The position numbers were made by a program, and so were the translations under genes. From Cordylochernes scorpioides (taxonomy: Eukaryota; Arthropoda; Arachnida; Pseudoscorpiones; Chernetidae): DNA of 64,000 nucleotides. The stretch covers positions 45,079,151 through 45,143,150 of the forward strand of contig CP092879.1 of assembly GCA_030710605.1 (NCBI GenBank), in the 5' to 3' direction. The notes under the pieces are model-generated. The model did no database searches. It was not told the origin of the DNA and worked only from the letters and a program-made list of their open reading frames with translations. Below, piece by piece: positions 31,921 to 42,062 of the stretch (positions are counted from its first letter, which is position 1; every line of letters begins with the position of its first letter).

Positions 31921-32340
31921 CGGCATTAATAATTTGACTTATTAAACAAATCAATGTTGATTTGTTTATTCTTTGTTAACATTGTGCAGCCAGCGGCGCT
32001 AGCGTCGTCACGTGGCCTCGCCCCGCGCCGGCGTTCTTCCTTATTCTTTTTGTAACCTTACCAAAATAAAGCGTTAGCTTTTTGATGCCAACTTGTTCTG
32101 GTTTATTCTACGATACAATGGAAACCGCTGAACAAAACCCATCTACATCTCAAGGTGTAACAATATATACAAGCGTTGTTACCTTGCATTCAGTATGTTT
32201 GTCTGATGATGGTCACAATGCTGTTACCGAAACGTCACACATTATTTATTTATTTGGTCTCATTACCTTGTATTTTTACTGGTTAATAAGTCAGTTGACC
32301 AGGAATGTGGTTTTTGCTTTCCTATTTATATATGAATGGT
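31921..32340. other. GC-rich leader and hammerhead-like motif block
   Basis: A GC-rich stretch at about 31985-32040 (it includes GTCACGTGG) stands out in AT-rich DNA. At 32203-32238 is CTGATGATGGTCAC...GTTACCGAAACGTC, close to a hammerhead ribozyme core with one extra base before stem II. Such motifs occur in Penelope terminal repeats, so the block may be a Penelope-type terminal unit. A 92-codon frame (32082-32360) has no known domain. Copy 2 equivalent: 44053-44485. Confidence 0.45.
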
Positions 32341-32519
32341 TAACTTTTGCATATAAATGATTCTATAACAATATTGAAGCAGATTATTATTATTCTATTG
32401 AAATATTTTTTATTTCAATATTTGTATTTTGATATATACGCTGTAAAATTCTCTCATTGCTTCTCTGCTATTTTATCGATTTTGGCGCTCTTCGCTCCTG
32501 AAACCTGGTTTATAAATAT

Positions 32520-32900
32520 CTCTCAGTTTAAATTAGGTTTTACATTAAATACATTTCTGTGTCATTCTGAAGTTTGTCTTTCCAACGTTACAATTGGTAG
32601 AGATGCTAGGTTGATTAGAGAAGACAAACTGAAGATCGCCGAGAAGACCTTAAGGTATTGGGTGCTGTGATCTACATTTTCAGAGACTGGCGCCAGGATC
32701 CCACCGCCGAGTCAAAGCAAAGAAAACTCTCCAAGATGACAATGTCCCTATTAACGATACGACGACAAAGCCTCTCTTCACTCTTCACGCCTAAAGAAAA
32801 AGGATGCAAAGCTACTAGGGACAGACGTCAAGGACTCCTAATGAAATACACTATAAATATATATTAGAGAAAAAAAAGTGCCCATTGTGCTATTCGATTC
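32520..32900. repeat. Four-copy unidentified repeat block
   Basis: Near-identical blocks lie at 32520-32900, 35802-36170, 44652-45010 and 59274-59645. Each holds short overlapping frames (for example DARLIREDKLKIAEKTL and DWRQDPTAVSKQR) that look like a decayed coding fragment. I do not recognise the source. Confidence 0.6.
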
Positions 32901-33149
32901 CAAGTCAAAGCGGTCGAAAACCAAAGGTTTATACAATCCCCCCTGGTTAATAAGCCAGTTGACTACGAATGTGGTTTTTTGCTTTCCTATTTATATATAA
33001 ACTAGCCGAATGACTCGGGCAACGCCCGGGGTTTACCCGATTAAATGCTTTTATTCAAATACTATTCGTTACTATTATAAATTGGCGCCGTGGATGTCAT
33101 TTTTGTATAATATATAAATGAGTTTTAAAAATTGTAAAAAAAAAAAAAA

Positions 33150-33218
33150 TGCATCGGCCGGGAATCGAACCCGGGGCGCCCGCGTGGCAGGCGAGCATTC
33201 TACCACTGAACCAAAAGC
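33150..33218 (-). ncRNA. tRNA-Gly(GCC)-derived unit 1
   Basis: It keeps the D arm (GGTTCAGTGGTAGAA), anticodon loop with GCC and T arm (GGTTCGATTCC) of tRNA-Gly. The 5' acceptor strand is replaced by GCTTTTG, so the acceptor stem cannot form. This is a tRNA-derived pseudogene, not a functional tRNA, though the A and B boxes could still act as a Pol III promoter. Confidence 0.8.
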
Positions 33219-33311
33219 AAACGGTGACCGAATTAAGAACGCATGACGCTGATAACTGCATATATTAATTTTATTAATTCAAATTAGTTTTAAAAATTGT
33301 AAAAAAAAAAA

Positions 33312-33380
33312 TGCATCGGCAGGGAATCGAACCGGGGGCGCCCGGGTGGCAGGCGAGCATTCTTCCACTGAACCAAAAGC
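33312..33380 (-). ncRNA. tRNA-Gly-derived unit 2
   Basis: Same layout as unit 1, with substitutions in the D arm (GTGGAAGAA), anticodon arm and T arm. More decayed. Confidence 0.75.
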
Positions 33381-33582
33381 AAACGATGATAGAATTAAGA
33401 AAGAATTGTGCATGATGCTGATAACTGTATATATTAATAATCCAAATTGTACCTTATCATTGGATTTGGTCTTATTACCTTGTTTTATAATCTCTTATAT
33501 ATAATCTCCTTTATACATAGACAGGAAAAGCACATATATTTTAATAATATAAATGAGTTTTGAAAATTGTAAAAAAAAAAAA

Positions 33583-33651
33583 TGCATCGGCCGGGAATCG
33601 AACCCGGGGCGCCCGCCTGGCAGGCGAACATTCTACCACTGAACCAAAAGC
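33583..33651 (-). ncRNA. tRNA-Gly-derived unit 3
   Basis: Same layout as unit 1; one anticodon-stem base differs (TGCCAGG). The acceptor 5' strand is replaced as in the other units. Confidence 0.75.
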
Positions 33652-33789
33652 AAACGGTGACAGAATTAAGAACGCATGACGCTGATAACTGTATATAGAA
33701 TGGTCAACTTTTAATATGAAAATTGTTCTATAACAATACACAGGATGTTATAAAAATAGTACAAATGTGATATTTTCCTGGATAAGATG

Positions 33790-34020
33790 CATAAATTATG
33801 AAAAAGGCATCTCCTTATCTTCCACTGAAATTTGCTGATGGCTTTCCCCATATATCGGAATGAATATCAACTATCTTCATTGATTTTTAAAATATTCCAG
33901 AATTGGCCAAATACCCATTCTTGATTAATCAATAGAATAGTTGATATTTATTCCGATAGATGGCGCAAGCCATCAGCAACTTTCAGTTGTACAATAAGGA
34001 GATGTCTTTTTCATAAAATA
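33790..34020. repeat. Foldback repeat with about 100-bp arms
   Basis: The arms pair around a short centre and share GATAGATGGCGCAAGCCATC. Copies lie at 33790-34020, 36360-36575, 45920-46255 (interrupted) and 59845-60055, and a half copy at 1325-1435. It has no coding capacity and looks like a palindromic miniature element. Confidence 0.75.
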
Positions 34021-34480
34021 TACTGGCTGTTATAAAAAAAAAATTGAACTATTATTTTAAAAAATAATAAAAATCTTTTTATAACAAATTTACTTTCAAA
34101 TTAGATTCTAAAACGGTTACTTCCATTTGCAAGAGAGGTACACCAGATAAATGTTACTGACTAAATATATACATAGAACATCAGGTAAAAATATTATTTT
34201 TAAAATAATTGTCTGTTTTTCTATATTTATTAGGTGACTTTTAAAGAAAAAGCACCAACAAGACAAATAATTTGTATTTCCTTTATTTTTTTTAACACCA
34301 GAATACTTATAAAAATAAACATCCATAAGGTTTATAATTGTTGAATATTAATTAATGGGTAGTTAAAGAATTTTGAAATAAACATCATTATTTCTAATAA
34401 TTCTGATAATATATCTAATCCTATTAGCATTTTTAAAAAATAATTTTCTTTAAATAGTAACCGAAGCGCGCCCAGGAATA
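34021..34480. other. AT-rich interval, no gene
   Basis: It is repeated with small changes at 36580-36860, 46270-46734 and 60060-60335. The block ATAAACATCATTATTTC at about 34378 recurs at 42066, marking where the gag and RT LINE cluster was inserted in the related copy. No gene is seen. Confidence 0.6.
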
Positions 34481-35321
34481 TCTACTTATATATTTGCCTT
34501 ATTCTGTCTGTCTGTTTGTCTGTCTGAAGCTCACGGATGGGATTTTTCATAACCATCGGTGGTTCAATGGTAGAATGCTCGCCTGCCACGCGGGCGGCCC
34601 GGGTTCGATTCCCGGCCGATGCATTTTTTTTTTTCTTTTTTTTTACAATTTTTAAAACTCATTTATATATTATACAAGAATGACATCCACGGCGCCAATT
34701 TATAATTGTAACGAATAGTATTTGAATAAAAGCATTTAATCGGGTAAAACCGGGCGTTGCCCGGGTCATTCGTATATAATAATTGTATAAACGAATGCAA
34801 GACAAAATCACCGCGAATGTTTCTTTTTTTTAAGGCAATTTCTTTTTAAGGCAATTATCGTTATTTATCGTTAATTTTTGTTTCGTATTGAAAAAAAAAA
34901 CGATATGGTGCCTTCAAAAAATGATCTTTATTACTATGCAGTTTTCTATTTAGTCAATATACCTAAGTTCATGTTGCAAATGTAATTATCTCTATCGATT
35001 TAGTAGGTGAAATGCAAAAAAAAATCGACATGATGAAATCTTTATGAAAATTCACATTTTTATTTTTATATTTTCAAGACACACACAGTTTGGGGCGGGA
35101 CGTTTCACAAGAGAGACATCCACGGCGCCAATTTATAATTGTAACGAATAGTATTTTAATTAAAACATTTTAAAAACACACAGTTTGGAACGGGACGTTT
35201 CACAAGAGTGACATCCATGGCGCCAATTTATAATTGTAACGAATAGTATTTGAATTAAAACGTTTTTAAAATATATGCGCACTCGGGTAAAACCCGGGCG
35301 TTGCCCGGGCCATTCGTCTAG
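34481..35321 (+). mobile_element. Non-autonomous Helitron carrying tRNA-Gly (841 bp)
   Basis: It starts TCTACTTATA and ends with hairpin CCCGGGCGTTGCCCGGG, 8 bases, then CTAG, inserted between A (34480) and T (35322). Uninterrupted paralogous sites at about 43407-43432 and 26000-26015 confirm both ends. A second, internal Helitron-like 3' end (hairpin near 34745-34765) suggests terminator read-through during mobilisation. No Rep/helicase is present. Copy 2 (46735-58797) is split by mariner copy B. Confidence 0.88.
34553..34623 (+). ncRNA. tRNA-Gly(GCC)-like sequence inside Helitron
   Basis: A nearly complete tRNA-Gly: D arm, anticodon GCC, T arm with GGTTCGATTCC, and acceptor stem with six of seven pairs (CATCGG with CCGATG; the first pair is C-C instead of G-C). 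It is followed by a T run that could act as a Pol III terminator. It is embedded in a transposon, so I call it tRNA-derived; function is not excluded. In copy 2 a 97-bp deletion removes its 3' half. Confidence 0.75.
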
Positions 35322-35801
35322 TCTTGAATAATGGTATTGTCGTGACATCTAGGAAATAAAAATGTAACTATTTTCAAATATAAATATCATAAACTCGAAA
35401 TATAGGCATATGAAACCCGAGATTAATACTATTATAATATATAATTAAATAGTCAAATAGATTTTTAAAAAATATTTTCTCTATTCTAACGAAAAATTTG
35501 TAAAAGTTTGTTTTACTTGAAGAAAAAAGCATGCTCTTAAAATAGTTTTATTTCTTAAATATAGATGTCGCAATTTTGCCTTTTATTGTCGCGTTATTGT
35601 CATCAAATATTATCTCTACAGACCTTACTACAATGATAAAAGTTATTGAATAAGAGGGCTTAGTTCATCAGTGATGAACCCTCTCAGTGGTTTCGTCAAA
35701 TTAATCTCCAGACCGATCTACTATTGTATCAGATTGGTTTTCTTATAAACCCTGTATTTACTATGGAAGACAACTTAGTGGTGTTCAGGAAACCTCTCAG
35801 T
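35322..35801. repeat. Dispersed repeat block flanking the Helitron
   Basis: Copies lie at 43430-43895 and 58798-59273, with a partial copy at about 26010-26090. It includes a hairpin (AGGGCTTAGTTCATCAGTGATGAACCCTC) similar to the one in 180-240. No gene is seen. Confidence 0.6.
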
Positions 35802-36861
35802 TTAAATTTGGTTTTACATTAAATACATTTCTGTGTCATTCTGAAGTTTGTCTTTCCTACGTTACAATTGGTAGAGATGCTAGGTTGATCAGAGAAGACA
35901 AACTGAAGATCGCCGAGAAGACCTTAAGGTAATGGGTGCTGTGATCTACATTTTCAGAGACTGGCGCCAGGATCCCACCGCCGTGTCAAAGCAAAGAATA
36001 CTCTCCAAGATGACAATGTCCCTATTAACGATACGACGACAAAGCCTCTCTTCACGCCGCAAGAAAAAGGATGCAAAGCTACTAGGGACAGACGTCCAAG
36101 ACTCCAAGGAAATACATTATAAATATATATTAGAGAAAAAAAGTGCCCATTGTGCTATTCGATACCAAATCAGAGCGTTCGAAAACCAAAGGTTTATACA
36201 ATCCTTCCACTGGTTAATAAGCCTGTTGACTACGAATGTGGTTTTTGCTTTCCTATTTATATATAAATGGTCAACTTTTAATATGAAAATTGTTCTATAA
36301 CAATACACTGGATGTTATAAAAATAGTACAAATGTGATATTGTCCTGGATAAGATGCATAAATTATGAAAAGGCATCTCCTTATCGTGCAACTGAAATTT
36401 GCTGATGGCTTGCGCCATCTATCGGAATAAATATCAACTATCTTCGTTGATTTTTAATTATTCCAGAATTGGCCAAAATACCCATTCTTAATTAATTAAG
36501 AGAATAGTTGATATTTATTCCGATAGATGGCGCAAGCCATCAGCAACTTTCAGTTGTACAATAAGGAGATGTTATTTTCATTAAATACACTGGTTGTTAT
36601 AAAAAAATTGAACTATTATTTTAAAAAAAAACGTTCTATAACAAATTTACTTTAAAATTCGATTCTAAAACGGTTACTTCCATTTGCAAGAGAAGTACAC
36701 CAGATAAATGTTACTGACTAAATATATACATAGAACATCAAGTAAAAATATTATTTTAAAATAATTGTCTGTTTTTCTATATTTATTAGGTGACTTTTAA
36801 AGAAAAGGCACCAACAAGACAAATAAATTCCTTTAATTTATTTTAATGCTAACAGAATACT

Positions 36862-38660
36862 TATAACAACTGCCTGTCTTTGGATTCCGGGCTAATTGGC
36901 CTATCAAATAAGGTCTTCTAGCCCCAACATGGCTGCAGAACGCGAGCTGGTGGCAAGGGATCCTAAGATCTGGCAGTGGAGGTGTCATCGCAGGGGTGGA
37001 GGAAACTGGGGAGGTCAGGGAAACAGCGCCTTGATGCAGTGAGAAGCAGAGATGTAGTCCAGTTGAGGAGGCAGGAGATCCTGGAAGCCTAGAACTTGAG
37101 GGCTCTAGACTTCAAGATGGGGCAGCTTGAGGCTCTCGCCTTGTGCTTGTCAGGAAGGCCCTTGGCACAGCAGTTGGCACATTTGGAAGTACGCTGGTCG
37201 GCAATGGATGGGCAGGCGCGACCTTCATTGCCCTCTTCACCGCAGTGGAAATACTTTGGAGCTCTGGAACATTGCACAGTGTTGTGGCCGAAGCCACAAC
37301 AGCGGAAGCAGACGCGGAAGGACTCCTCGAAATTGAGGATTACTCCATCAACCACGATCCTCCCGCGCGCGCCCTGGACTCTGAAGGTCTTGAGGTCCAC
37401 CTCGATGAAGGCGGTGCAGATCCCGTTTCTGGGTGCAGAACGGGGCGCCACGCGCACCACCTTGTCCCCATTAAGTTGTTTGACTGCAGGGGTTTCCTGG
37501 AATGTCTCCTCAATGGTGGAGTTGGATGTCTCCTCATTCACTTTGAAGAGGCAGATGCGTGGCAGGATCTCCTTCTGTTGGCGGACCTTCATACCATTCA
37601 GCTTGTTGGCCAGGGAGGTTGTAACAGCTGGGATGCTGTCGGGGTTGCTGGAGTGGAGGATAAGCTTCCCCTTGGTGCGTAGGGAAGCCCAGACGCCTTG
37701 GGGGAGAGTGAGGGCAACGCGGACAGCCTTTAGCATCTCCCTGGGGTCGGCCTGAGGGTTATAAGAAATAACCACTGTGTGGGCTGCCGATTTCTCTCCG
37801 TGGAAGGTCACTCTGGCGGCCGCAGGCTTGGAAGCGCGGGAAGGAACAGGTTGGCAAGACCTTGCAGGTTTGAACTCTTTGCAGGCGGGTTGGGAGCCTC
37901 AGGCTGCTTCCTTTTTGTAGGAGCAGGAGCAGGCAACGTGGGGGCAGGCTTCTTGGCAAGGAGAGCAGCAGGAGCAGGGGTGGCGGGCTTGATTGGGTCA
38001 GACTGAGAGCAGGTGTCCTTGCAGGAAGGAGCTGGGCAGGTTTGGGTAGGGGTAGCGCTAATAGGAGGGCGGGCGGAGGAGGCTTCGAGGGCAGTGAGTT
38101 TCTCCAGGAGTGGATCGCGGTCGGCAGTCATGGCCTTCAGTTCCTCTGAAAGCCCAAGGATGCAAGCGCGGCGATTCTGGAGAAACCTATCAATGGTGGA
38201 GTGCAGGTCAGGATGGGAGAAGCTGTTGTATTTGGACCCTGTGATCCTGTCAGTTTTTTCGACAGTTTCAGGGGTAATATGGAGGCCTTCAGGATCTTGG
38301 TAGAGGGCGGTATTGTAGTTGGCGAATAACCCATAGTAGTTTGGTGATGGAAAGGCGGGGGAGACATACACAGGTGTATCGGAGCGATAGCCCTTTGCAG
38401 CCAAGTCAAAGGACGGCTTGGCATTCCACATAGTTACTTCCTGTTCACATTCTTCGGCGGGCGTAACTTCAGTGTTAGCAGAGTTGGTCTTTTTCGGTTT
38501 TCCTCTTCCCATATTAATGGAGGAGGGTGCGTACAGCCGCTCTAGAGAGCAGTTAGCAGTAGAGCCAGGGGTCTTCAGGGAAGCACTCAGAGAAGAGATC
38601 TTCTCTGTATGATATCTGGGGGTGAACTGTGAACCAACGAACGAAAACGGACGATACTTA
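36862..38660 (-). mobile_element. Gag-only LINE module A
   Basis: This GC-rich minus-strand module encodes only an ORF1/gag-like protein and ends about 200 bp after the gag stop, without RT. Its 3' end (CCAATTAGCCCGGAAT) is shared with module B. Both lower-coordinate edges abut GTTATAAGTAT, which also occurs at the edge of the RT module. I infer non-autonomous half-LINEs. Copy 2: 60338-62135. Confidence 0.65.
37089..38512 (-). pseudogene. LINE ORF1 (gag-like) of module A
   Basis: It starts with MGRGKPKKTNSANTE at 38512 and reads to 37808, where a frameshift leads into the frame 37811-37089. The middle is Pro/Ala-rich with the basic segment PTKRKQPEAPNP. The C-terminal half has an RGRIVVDGVILNFEES segment and three Cys/His knuckles (CFRCCGFGHNTVQC, FHCGEEGNEGRAC, CANC). 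Such proteins bind LINE RNA. In copy 2 an extra nonsense change (CAG to TAG at about 61478) cuts the N-terminal frame. Confidence 0.8.
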
Positions 38661-38664
38661 TAAC

Positions 38665-40205
38665 GAGTTCTTGAATTCCGGGCTAATTGGCCTATCAAAT
38701 AAGGTCTTCTAGCCCCAACATGGCTGCAGAACGCGAACTGGTGGCAAGGGATCCTAAGATCTGGTAGTAGAGGTGTCATCGCAGGGGTGGAGGAAGCTGG
38801 AGAGGTCAGGGAAACAGCGCCTTGATGCAGTGAGAAGCAGGAATGTAGTCCAGTTGAGGAGGCAGGAGGTCCTGGAAGCCTAGAACTTGAGGGCTCTAGA
38901 CTTCAAGATGGGGCAGCTTGAGGCTCTCGCCTCGTGCTTGTCTGGAAGGCCCTTTGGGCAGCAGAGGCACATTTGGAGGTGCGCTGGTCAGCGATGGATG
39001 GGCAGGCGCGGCCTTCATGGCCGTCTTCACCGCAGTGGAAGCACTTAGGAGCTCTGGTGCATTGGGCAGAGTTGTGGCCGAAGCCACAACAGCGGAAGCA
39101 GACGCGGGCGCGGATGGACTCCTCGAAGTTGAGGATTACTCCATCCACCACGATTCTTCCGCGAACGCCCAGGGCTCTAAAGGTCTTGATGTCCACCTCG
39201 ATGAAGGCGGTGCAGGTCCCGTTTTTGGGTGCAGAACGGTGCGCCACGCGCACCACTTTGTCCCCAGGAAGTTTTCTAACAGCAGCGGTTTCCTGGAAGG
39301 TCTCCTCAATTGTGGAGTTGGATGTTTCCTCATCCAGTTTGAAGAGGCAGATTCGTGGCAGGATCTCCTTCTGCTGGCGGACCTTCATTCCATTTAACTT
39401 GCTGGCCAGGGAGGTTGTCACCTCAGGGATGGTGTCGGAATTGCTGGAGTGGACGACCAGCTTCCCCTTGGTGCGCAGGGAGGCCCAAACGCCTTGGGGG
39501 AGAGGGTAGGCAGCGCGGATAGCTTTAAGCATCTCCCTTGGGTCAGCCTGTGGGTCATCAGAGATGACCACTGTGTGGGCCGCCGATTTTTCTCCACGGA
39601 GGACCACTTGGGCGGCCGCAGGCTTGGAGACGCGGGAAGGCGCAGGTTTGGCAGGACCTTGCAGGTTTGTCCTTTTTGCGGATGGATTGGGAGCCTCAGG
39701 CTGCTTCCTCTTTGTAGGAGCAGGAGCAGGTAGCGTGGGGGCAGGCATTTTAGTTGGGAGAGCAGCAGGAACAGGGGTGGCGGGCTTGACTGGGTCAGTC
39801 TGGCAGCAGGAGTCCTTGCAGGAAGGAGCTGGGCTGGTTTGGCTGCAGTTGGAGGCTTGTTTTTCTCCATGAAGTCATCCAGCTCCGCGAAGGCATTGAG
39901 CGTGCCAGAAAGGTTCTCCACCTCAGCGCAAAGAGTCCTGATCAGATCAGTCCTCCCCGCGATTACTTGATCATGTCTTCGTGCAGACTTGAGGGCGGGA
40001 TGGCCAACGGCGCGCAGGATTTGGAGGTTGCGGGAGATAACCATTTCGTCCTCCTTATACAGGGCGGCGATGTCCACGATGGGCTTCTGGGTATCCTTCT
40101 TCTTCTTCTTAGCAGGATTCATGGTAAGAGCAGAAGAGCAAAGATATGACCAGGTAGAGAGCTAGCTGGCAACTCGAGAAAAAAAAACAAACGTGAACAA
40201 ACTGT
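38665..40205 (-). mobile_element. Gag-only LINE module B
   Basis: Similar to module A in its C-terminal coding and 3' end but with a different N-terminus. It lies between module A and the RT module and also lacks RT. A short 5' leader precedes the ATG at 40122. Copy 2: 62140-63690. Confidence 0.65.
38903..40122 (-). pseudogene. LINE ORF1 (gag-like) of module B
   Basis: It starts MNPAKKKKKDTQ at 40122. A frameshift near 39830 moves the reading into the 39748-38903 frame. The shared C-terminal half has GEKSAAHTVVISDDPQADP, RGRIVVDGVILNFEES and knuckles CFRCCGFGHNSAQC and FHCGEDGHEGRAC. Family role as for module A. The N-terminus is unlike that of A, so the two come from different source elements or a recombinant. 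Confidence 0.8.
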
Positions 40206-40207
40206 GA

Positions 40208-42062
40208 TACTTATAACAATTATTATTATTATTATTATTCTGTACATAACCCGGACTCCTGGAGCGTACGAAAGTCGCCAACTGTCCGGGTTTGTCTTCT
40301 GACTTATTGTCTATTTGTTGCAGTTGAAATCCAACTGATTAGATGTCGCCAGGCTGTTTTATTTTTGGGGAGGTTCTTCAATGCTTCTTGGTTGAATGTG
40401 CTGGTGTTAAGTAGAGTTGCAGTATGGAATCTCTGAAGATGGTAGGATGGGCAACTGAATAGGAGGTGGTCGACTGTTTGGTTTTCTTGGTGACAGTGTT
40501 GGCATACGGGGTCGTTGTTTTTGGAGGTTCTGGCGATGTCGGCTTGAACGAAATCATGTCCTGTCAGAATTGTAGTGGTGATGGCGCTATATTTTAGTTT
40601 TGGGAGAATTGAGATTAGAAGACTAGGAGATGCCGCTACTCTTCTGAGGTTTCTTGTAGCATGGTCTGTGGTGTAGAGGTCGGTCCATAGTTGGAGGGCG
40701 AACTGTTTGCTTTGAGAGCGGACATATTTCCTAGGAAGGGTTGCGAAGTGTAAAGGCAATTTGGATTGAGCTGCGGCTTTGGCGACTTCATCAGCCTGTT
40801 CATTTCCAACGATGCCGCAATGACTCCGGACCCAGCAGAGTTGAACATTGTCCAGAGTATTGAGGTTTCTGATTATCTCTGCAGTAAGTGGGGTTCTAGG
40901 GATATCGGGGTGACAGATGGCATGTAGAGCTGCCTGGCAGTCGGAAGCAATGACAAAGTCTTTTCGCGGCATGATCCTAATAGATCTGGTGGCATAAAGA
41001 ATCGCCAAAAGTTCCGCCTGGAAGGAGGTACAGCTGTTGTGGAGTTTAAGTTTCAGTGGTGAATAGGGAGGTGGGAGCACCACTGCTGCGCCAACCCCAT
41101 TGGTTGACCGAGAGCCATCTGTATAAATAATAGTGGCCCGTTCTGGCAGTGACTTGGAGAATTGGAGAGGTCTTCTAAGAGGTGGGTAGGGTACCGAGGA
41201 GGGACTGGGACGTGACTCAAAAGGGCCTTCTCTTGGCGCTTCCAAGTATGCTAGATGGGATTTGATAGATATATCCAGTGGAGGACAACCTGTGAGGGAG
41301 ATTGCTGGGATAGTTGGAGTACACGGGCCTCCTCTGATTAAAGCTTTAGCGTATTTGTAATGGAGGCCACGTAGCTTCCGGATGTCATTGGTGTCGAACG
41401 CCCGCTTGCCCCAAACCCCAGAGCCATAGAGGATAGCTGGGAGGATCACCATGTTATGTATTTTTCGGCCCGCGCTGAAGGTTAATCCGAACTGCCCCTG
41501 GATCGTGCTGGTTAGTCGAGGGAGAATCCACCTGCACCTCTTGAGGATGTTGTCCAAGTGACCTACGAAGTTTCTTTTGGAATCAAAGGTAACACCGAGG
41601 ATTTTTATAGTGTTATCAATTAGAATAGGTTGGTTTTGGAAATGTATGCCGTGATAGCCTGGACGCTTGGCTTTCCAATGGAAGAGGCAGGCTTGGGTTT
41701 TCCTTGGGTTGAATGTTAGCCCCTGAGTCTTGCCCCAATGAAAGAGCTGTTTTAGGAATTGATTGATCTCTCGTGTTGAGAATCTGCGGAGGAAGTGAAT
41801 CAGTACCGTGAAATCGTCTGCAAAACTGATGATTTCACTGTTGTTTGGCCTTGGAAGGAGATGGATTTTCCTAGCCACTATGTTGAAGTAGAAGGGGCTC
41901 TGTGCTGCACCTTGGGGGACCCCAAGTAGAGTAGTAGAGGTAAGGGTGGCGTTCCAAGCGTTGTAAATTACCTGCCTTCCTCGGAGGAAGCTCGCGGACA
42001 GTTGAATCAACTCTTCTGGGCAGTTAAGGTCGCGGAGGCCTTGAATGATGGTGTGTCTTTTT
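40208..42062 (-). mobile_element. LINE with RT/RNase H, 5' truncated, (TAA)n tail
   Basis: The minus-strand element ends at low coordinate in a short TAA/ATT microsatellite (40208-40232), as in I-type LINEs, and is cut off at about 42062 in the middle of RT. Beyond 42062 the sequence returns to the AT-rich block seen at 34375-34480. Copy 2 starts at about 63690 and runs off the window. Confidence 0.75.

Larger units (their letters stand above)
33002..33700 (-). mobile_element. Non-autonomous Helitron with three tRNA-Gly units
   Basis: On the minus strand the 3' end has a GC hairpin (CCGGGCGTTGCCCG) about 11 bases before CTAG, and the 5' end starts TC or TTC, the hallmark ends of Helitrons. 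The empty site survives at about 36260-36275, placing insertion between A and T (one T is ambiguous). No Rep or helicase is encoded. Three units from tRNA-Gly(GCC) lie inside. Copy 2: 45131-45824. Confidence 0.75.

Noticed and set aside
31985-32360. Promoter and first exon of a host gene
   Set aside because: The block lies in a duplicated repeat unit, the 92-codon frame has no domain, and the hammerhead-like motif fits a transposon end better.
34553-34623. Functional tRNA-Gly gene
   Set aside because: It has a broken first acceptor pair and is embedded in a Helitron with a truncated duplicate. I list it as tRNA-derived.
35650-35710. Permuted hammerhead ribozyme in the GAACCCTCTCAGTGG hairpin
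   Set aside because: CTGATGA and GACGAAAC occur, but stem II cannot pair. It is a plain hairpin.
37096-37755. Plus-strand ORFs of 159-219 codons opposite the gag modules (also 38918-39509, 60570-61229, 62392-62983)
   Set aside because: They are antisense shadows of GC-rich gag coding; the zinc knuckles are on the minus strand.
40208-40232. (TTA)n as an independent microsatellite
   Set aside because: It sits exactly at the 3' end of the RT LINE in both copies, so it is the element's tail.
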